From a virus: a stretch of 34,559 nucleotides of DNA. Position 1 is the stretch's first letter. Each line of letters begins with the position of its first letter. Made by a program: the position numbers and the translations under genes. Location: positions 1-34,559 of the IMG/VR virus record IMGVR_UViG_3300010412_000452. The stretch is one strand, 5' to 3'. The notes under the pieces were generated by a model. It was not told the origin of the DNA. It did not search any database and saw only the letters and a program-made list of their open reading frames with translations. This document shows, one piece after another, positions 33,701 through 34,559 of the stretch.

Positions 33701-34168
33701 GTGCGGGTGGTGCCACCCGATTCCCGCCAGATGAACTGGAGGGCGGTGGTCGACGCTTGCCGCTTCAGCACCCAGGCACCGGCGGCGACCGACGGGTCAC
33801 CCTGCGCCACCAGGGTCTCGGCGGTAGACCCGGTCGGGCCGTCCATCTCGGTGAACACTCGAACGTCGAGGTCGGTCGAACCCGTCGGGAACGAAGGGTG
33901 ATCGGGGGTGGAGACGTAGGCGGTGGAGGTGCCGTTGAAGTCGTAGTAGCCGGGGGGAGGCGCGTCCCCCGTCTCTAGCTCTGCAAAGCTGAGCTGTGCC
34001 CTACGGCCAGCGTTGCCCGTCTCCAGTTCGGCAAACGAAACCCGAGCCCGGCGGGGGGCATTGGGGGACTCCAGCTCAGCAAATGAAACCTGACCACGCC
34101 GGTCGGTAGATGCCGCCGTGTAGACCCCGTTGACCTCGATGGCCGCAACTTGGAGCTTGGAGGGTCCC
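30670..34168 (-). CDS. Tail fibre or adhesin: 16-residue repeats, LamG-like and ThuA-like domains (main frame)
   Basis: Coding sequence to stop TGA at 30672-30670. Upstream of about 34,165 this frame becomes an Arg/Pro-rich shadow, while good sequence continues in another frame (next entry), so the gene is broken or frameshifted and has no start of its own here. From the N-terminal side: three 16-residue repeats (34101-33958); a LamG/concanavalin-like beta-sandwich (about 33957-33370, YYDFNG to MQLRNG); the first half of a ThuA/flavodoxin-like domain (LLVVADS, ILKGWLEDHGYTV, about 33345-33235); an inserted beta domain (about 33234-32620, with TPPTGW and TATASEPASYTW); the second half (YDLVVIAES to VMWLTG, about 32618-32130); 24 more repeats (32079-30925); then a helical C-terminus (KDILAILAAMLEARG). 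LamG-type domains bind glycans, which fits host recognition. Proposed as a late virion adhesin; inference. Confidence 0.82.
30925..32079 (-). repeat. 24 tandem 48-bp (16-residue) repeats in the tail-fibre gene
   Basis: Consensus RRxQVSFAELETGDAP, with F/W at position 7 and E, V or T alternation later. Units are diverged at the DNA level but almost constant in length; single-residue insertions occur in a few (for example after SLGE and DIPP). The span of about 1155 bases equals 24 units. Confidence 0.95.
33958..34101 (-). repeat. Three further copies of the same 48-bp repeat, upstream of the LamG-like domain
   Basis: RRGQVSFAELESPNAP, RRARVSFAELETGNAG and RRAQLSFAELETGDAP: exactly 144 bases. 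The array resumes after the domain block at 32079, so the LamG and ThuA-like domains lie inside one repeat series. Confidence 0.95.
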
Positions 34169-34559
34169 CGTGTCCCAGCCGCCCGCCTTGCTCTTCGTCC
34201 ACGAGATGTGGAGGTAGGCCCCGTCCCACGACGCCTTGTTGGCAGTCGTGTTGACGTAGGTGGCGTTGACCTGCCGCACCCCTGCGGTGAAGGTGCCGCC
34301 CGTCCAGTTGGCAGCCTCCTGGGCAGCGGTCGAGGACGCACCGGCCAGGAAGGTCTCCACGTTGTCGGCGGTGGTGATGCCGACCTGCACCTGAATGGTG
34401 TCGTTCGACAGGACGCCAGTGGACTGCAGGTACACCCGAATCTCCACCGAATCCATCGTCTGGAAATCGGCGGGCATATCCGGCAGCACCATCCACAACT
34501 CGCAGTTGGCCGAGTTGTAGAGACCCTCCACCCAGGAGGTGGTGGACGGGGTGGTGTCG
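34166..34559 (-). CDS. N-terminal part of the tail-fibre/adhesin gene, out of frame and incomplete at right edge
   Basis: The frame is open from the right edge (no start in the window). It encodes a good beta-type sequence (VEIRVYLQSTGVLSND, VQVGITTADNVETF, ASWDGAYLHISWTKSK) with a predicted TNF- or carbohydrate-binding-like jelly-roll flavour, ending GGWDTG. At 34166-34169 (CCCC on the plus strand, GGGG in the message) the meaningful sequence moves to the frame of the 30670 gene: removing one G gives GGWDTG-PSKLQVAAIEVNG without interruption. The original frame runs on as an unlikely sequence to 34076. Either a one-base assembly error, a real mutation or a programmed shift. Confidence 0.7.

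Overview
The window is part of the genome of a tailed double-stranded DNA phage (Caudoviricetes type) whose host is very probably an actinobacterium. The evidence is a large terminase and portal pair, an operonic layout with ATGA/GTGA overlaps and strong AAAGGAG-type ribosome binding sites, GC-rich composition, frequent GTG/TTG starts, and a WhiB-family iron-sulfur regulator, a family confined to Actinobacteria and their phages. No integrase, repressor, DNA polymerase, major capsid protein or endolysin is present in this window, so lifestyle cannot be settled from it.

Layout. (1) 1-17.75 kb, minus strand (read right to left): two small membrane proteins (holin-like), terminase large subunit, portal, a small Gly/Pro-rich protein, a giant 4001-residue protein, and an incomplete gene that runs off the left edge. 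This is the packaging/head-entry module. (2) 17.75-18.46 kb: a non-coding divergent region rich in hairpins, palindromes and simple repeats, which separates the leftward late genes from the rightward genes. (3) 18.46-18.87 kb: one plus-strand gene closed by a strong terminator. (4) 18.95-23.97 kb, plus: a tight operon of small proteins, a MoxR/CobS-like AAA+ ATPase, a CobT-like von Willebrand A (VWA) protein and small membrane proteins, closed by a second strong terminator. (5) 24.0-29.1 kb, plus: a nucleic-acid operon with a candidate promoter, a 55-residue zinc-finger gene, an iron-sulfur RecB/Cas4-like nuclease, a RecA/DnaB-like ATPase, a primase split into a CHC2 zinc-finger protein and a Toprim protein with a WhiB gene between them, and a small nuclease-like protein. 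(6) 29.15-30.7 kb, plus: a candidate promoter and folded leader, a DEDDy exonuclease with a zinc ribbon, then three short genes. (7) 30.67-34.56 kb, minus, convergent with the previous block: a very long repetitive tail-fibre or adhesin gene with 27 copies of a 16-residue repeat, a LamG-like domain and a ThuA-like domain. It runs off the right edge and carries an apparent frameshift.

The most unusual parts are the giant protein (polyvalent type, with ADP-ribosyltransferase-like and macro/DUF4326-like segments in a strange order), the repeat-built adhesin, and the terminator-bounded AAA+/VWA operon. Functional assignments rest on motifs read by eye; no database search was run.
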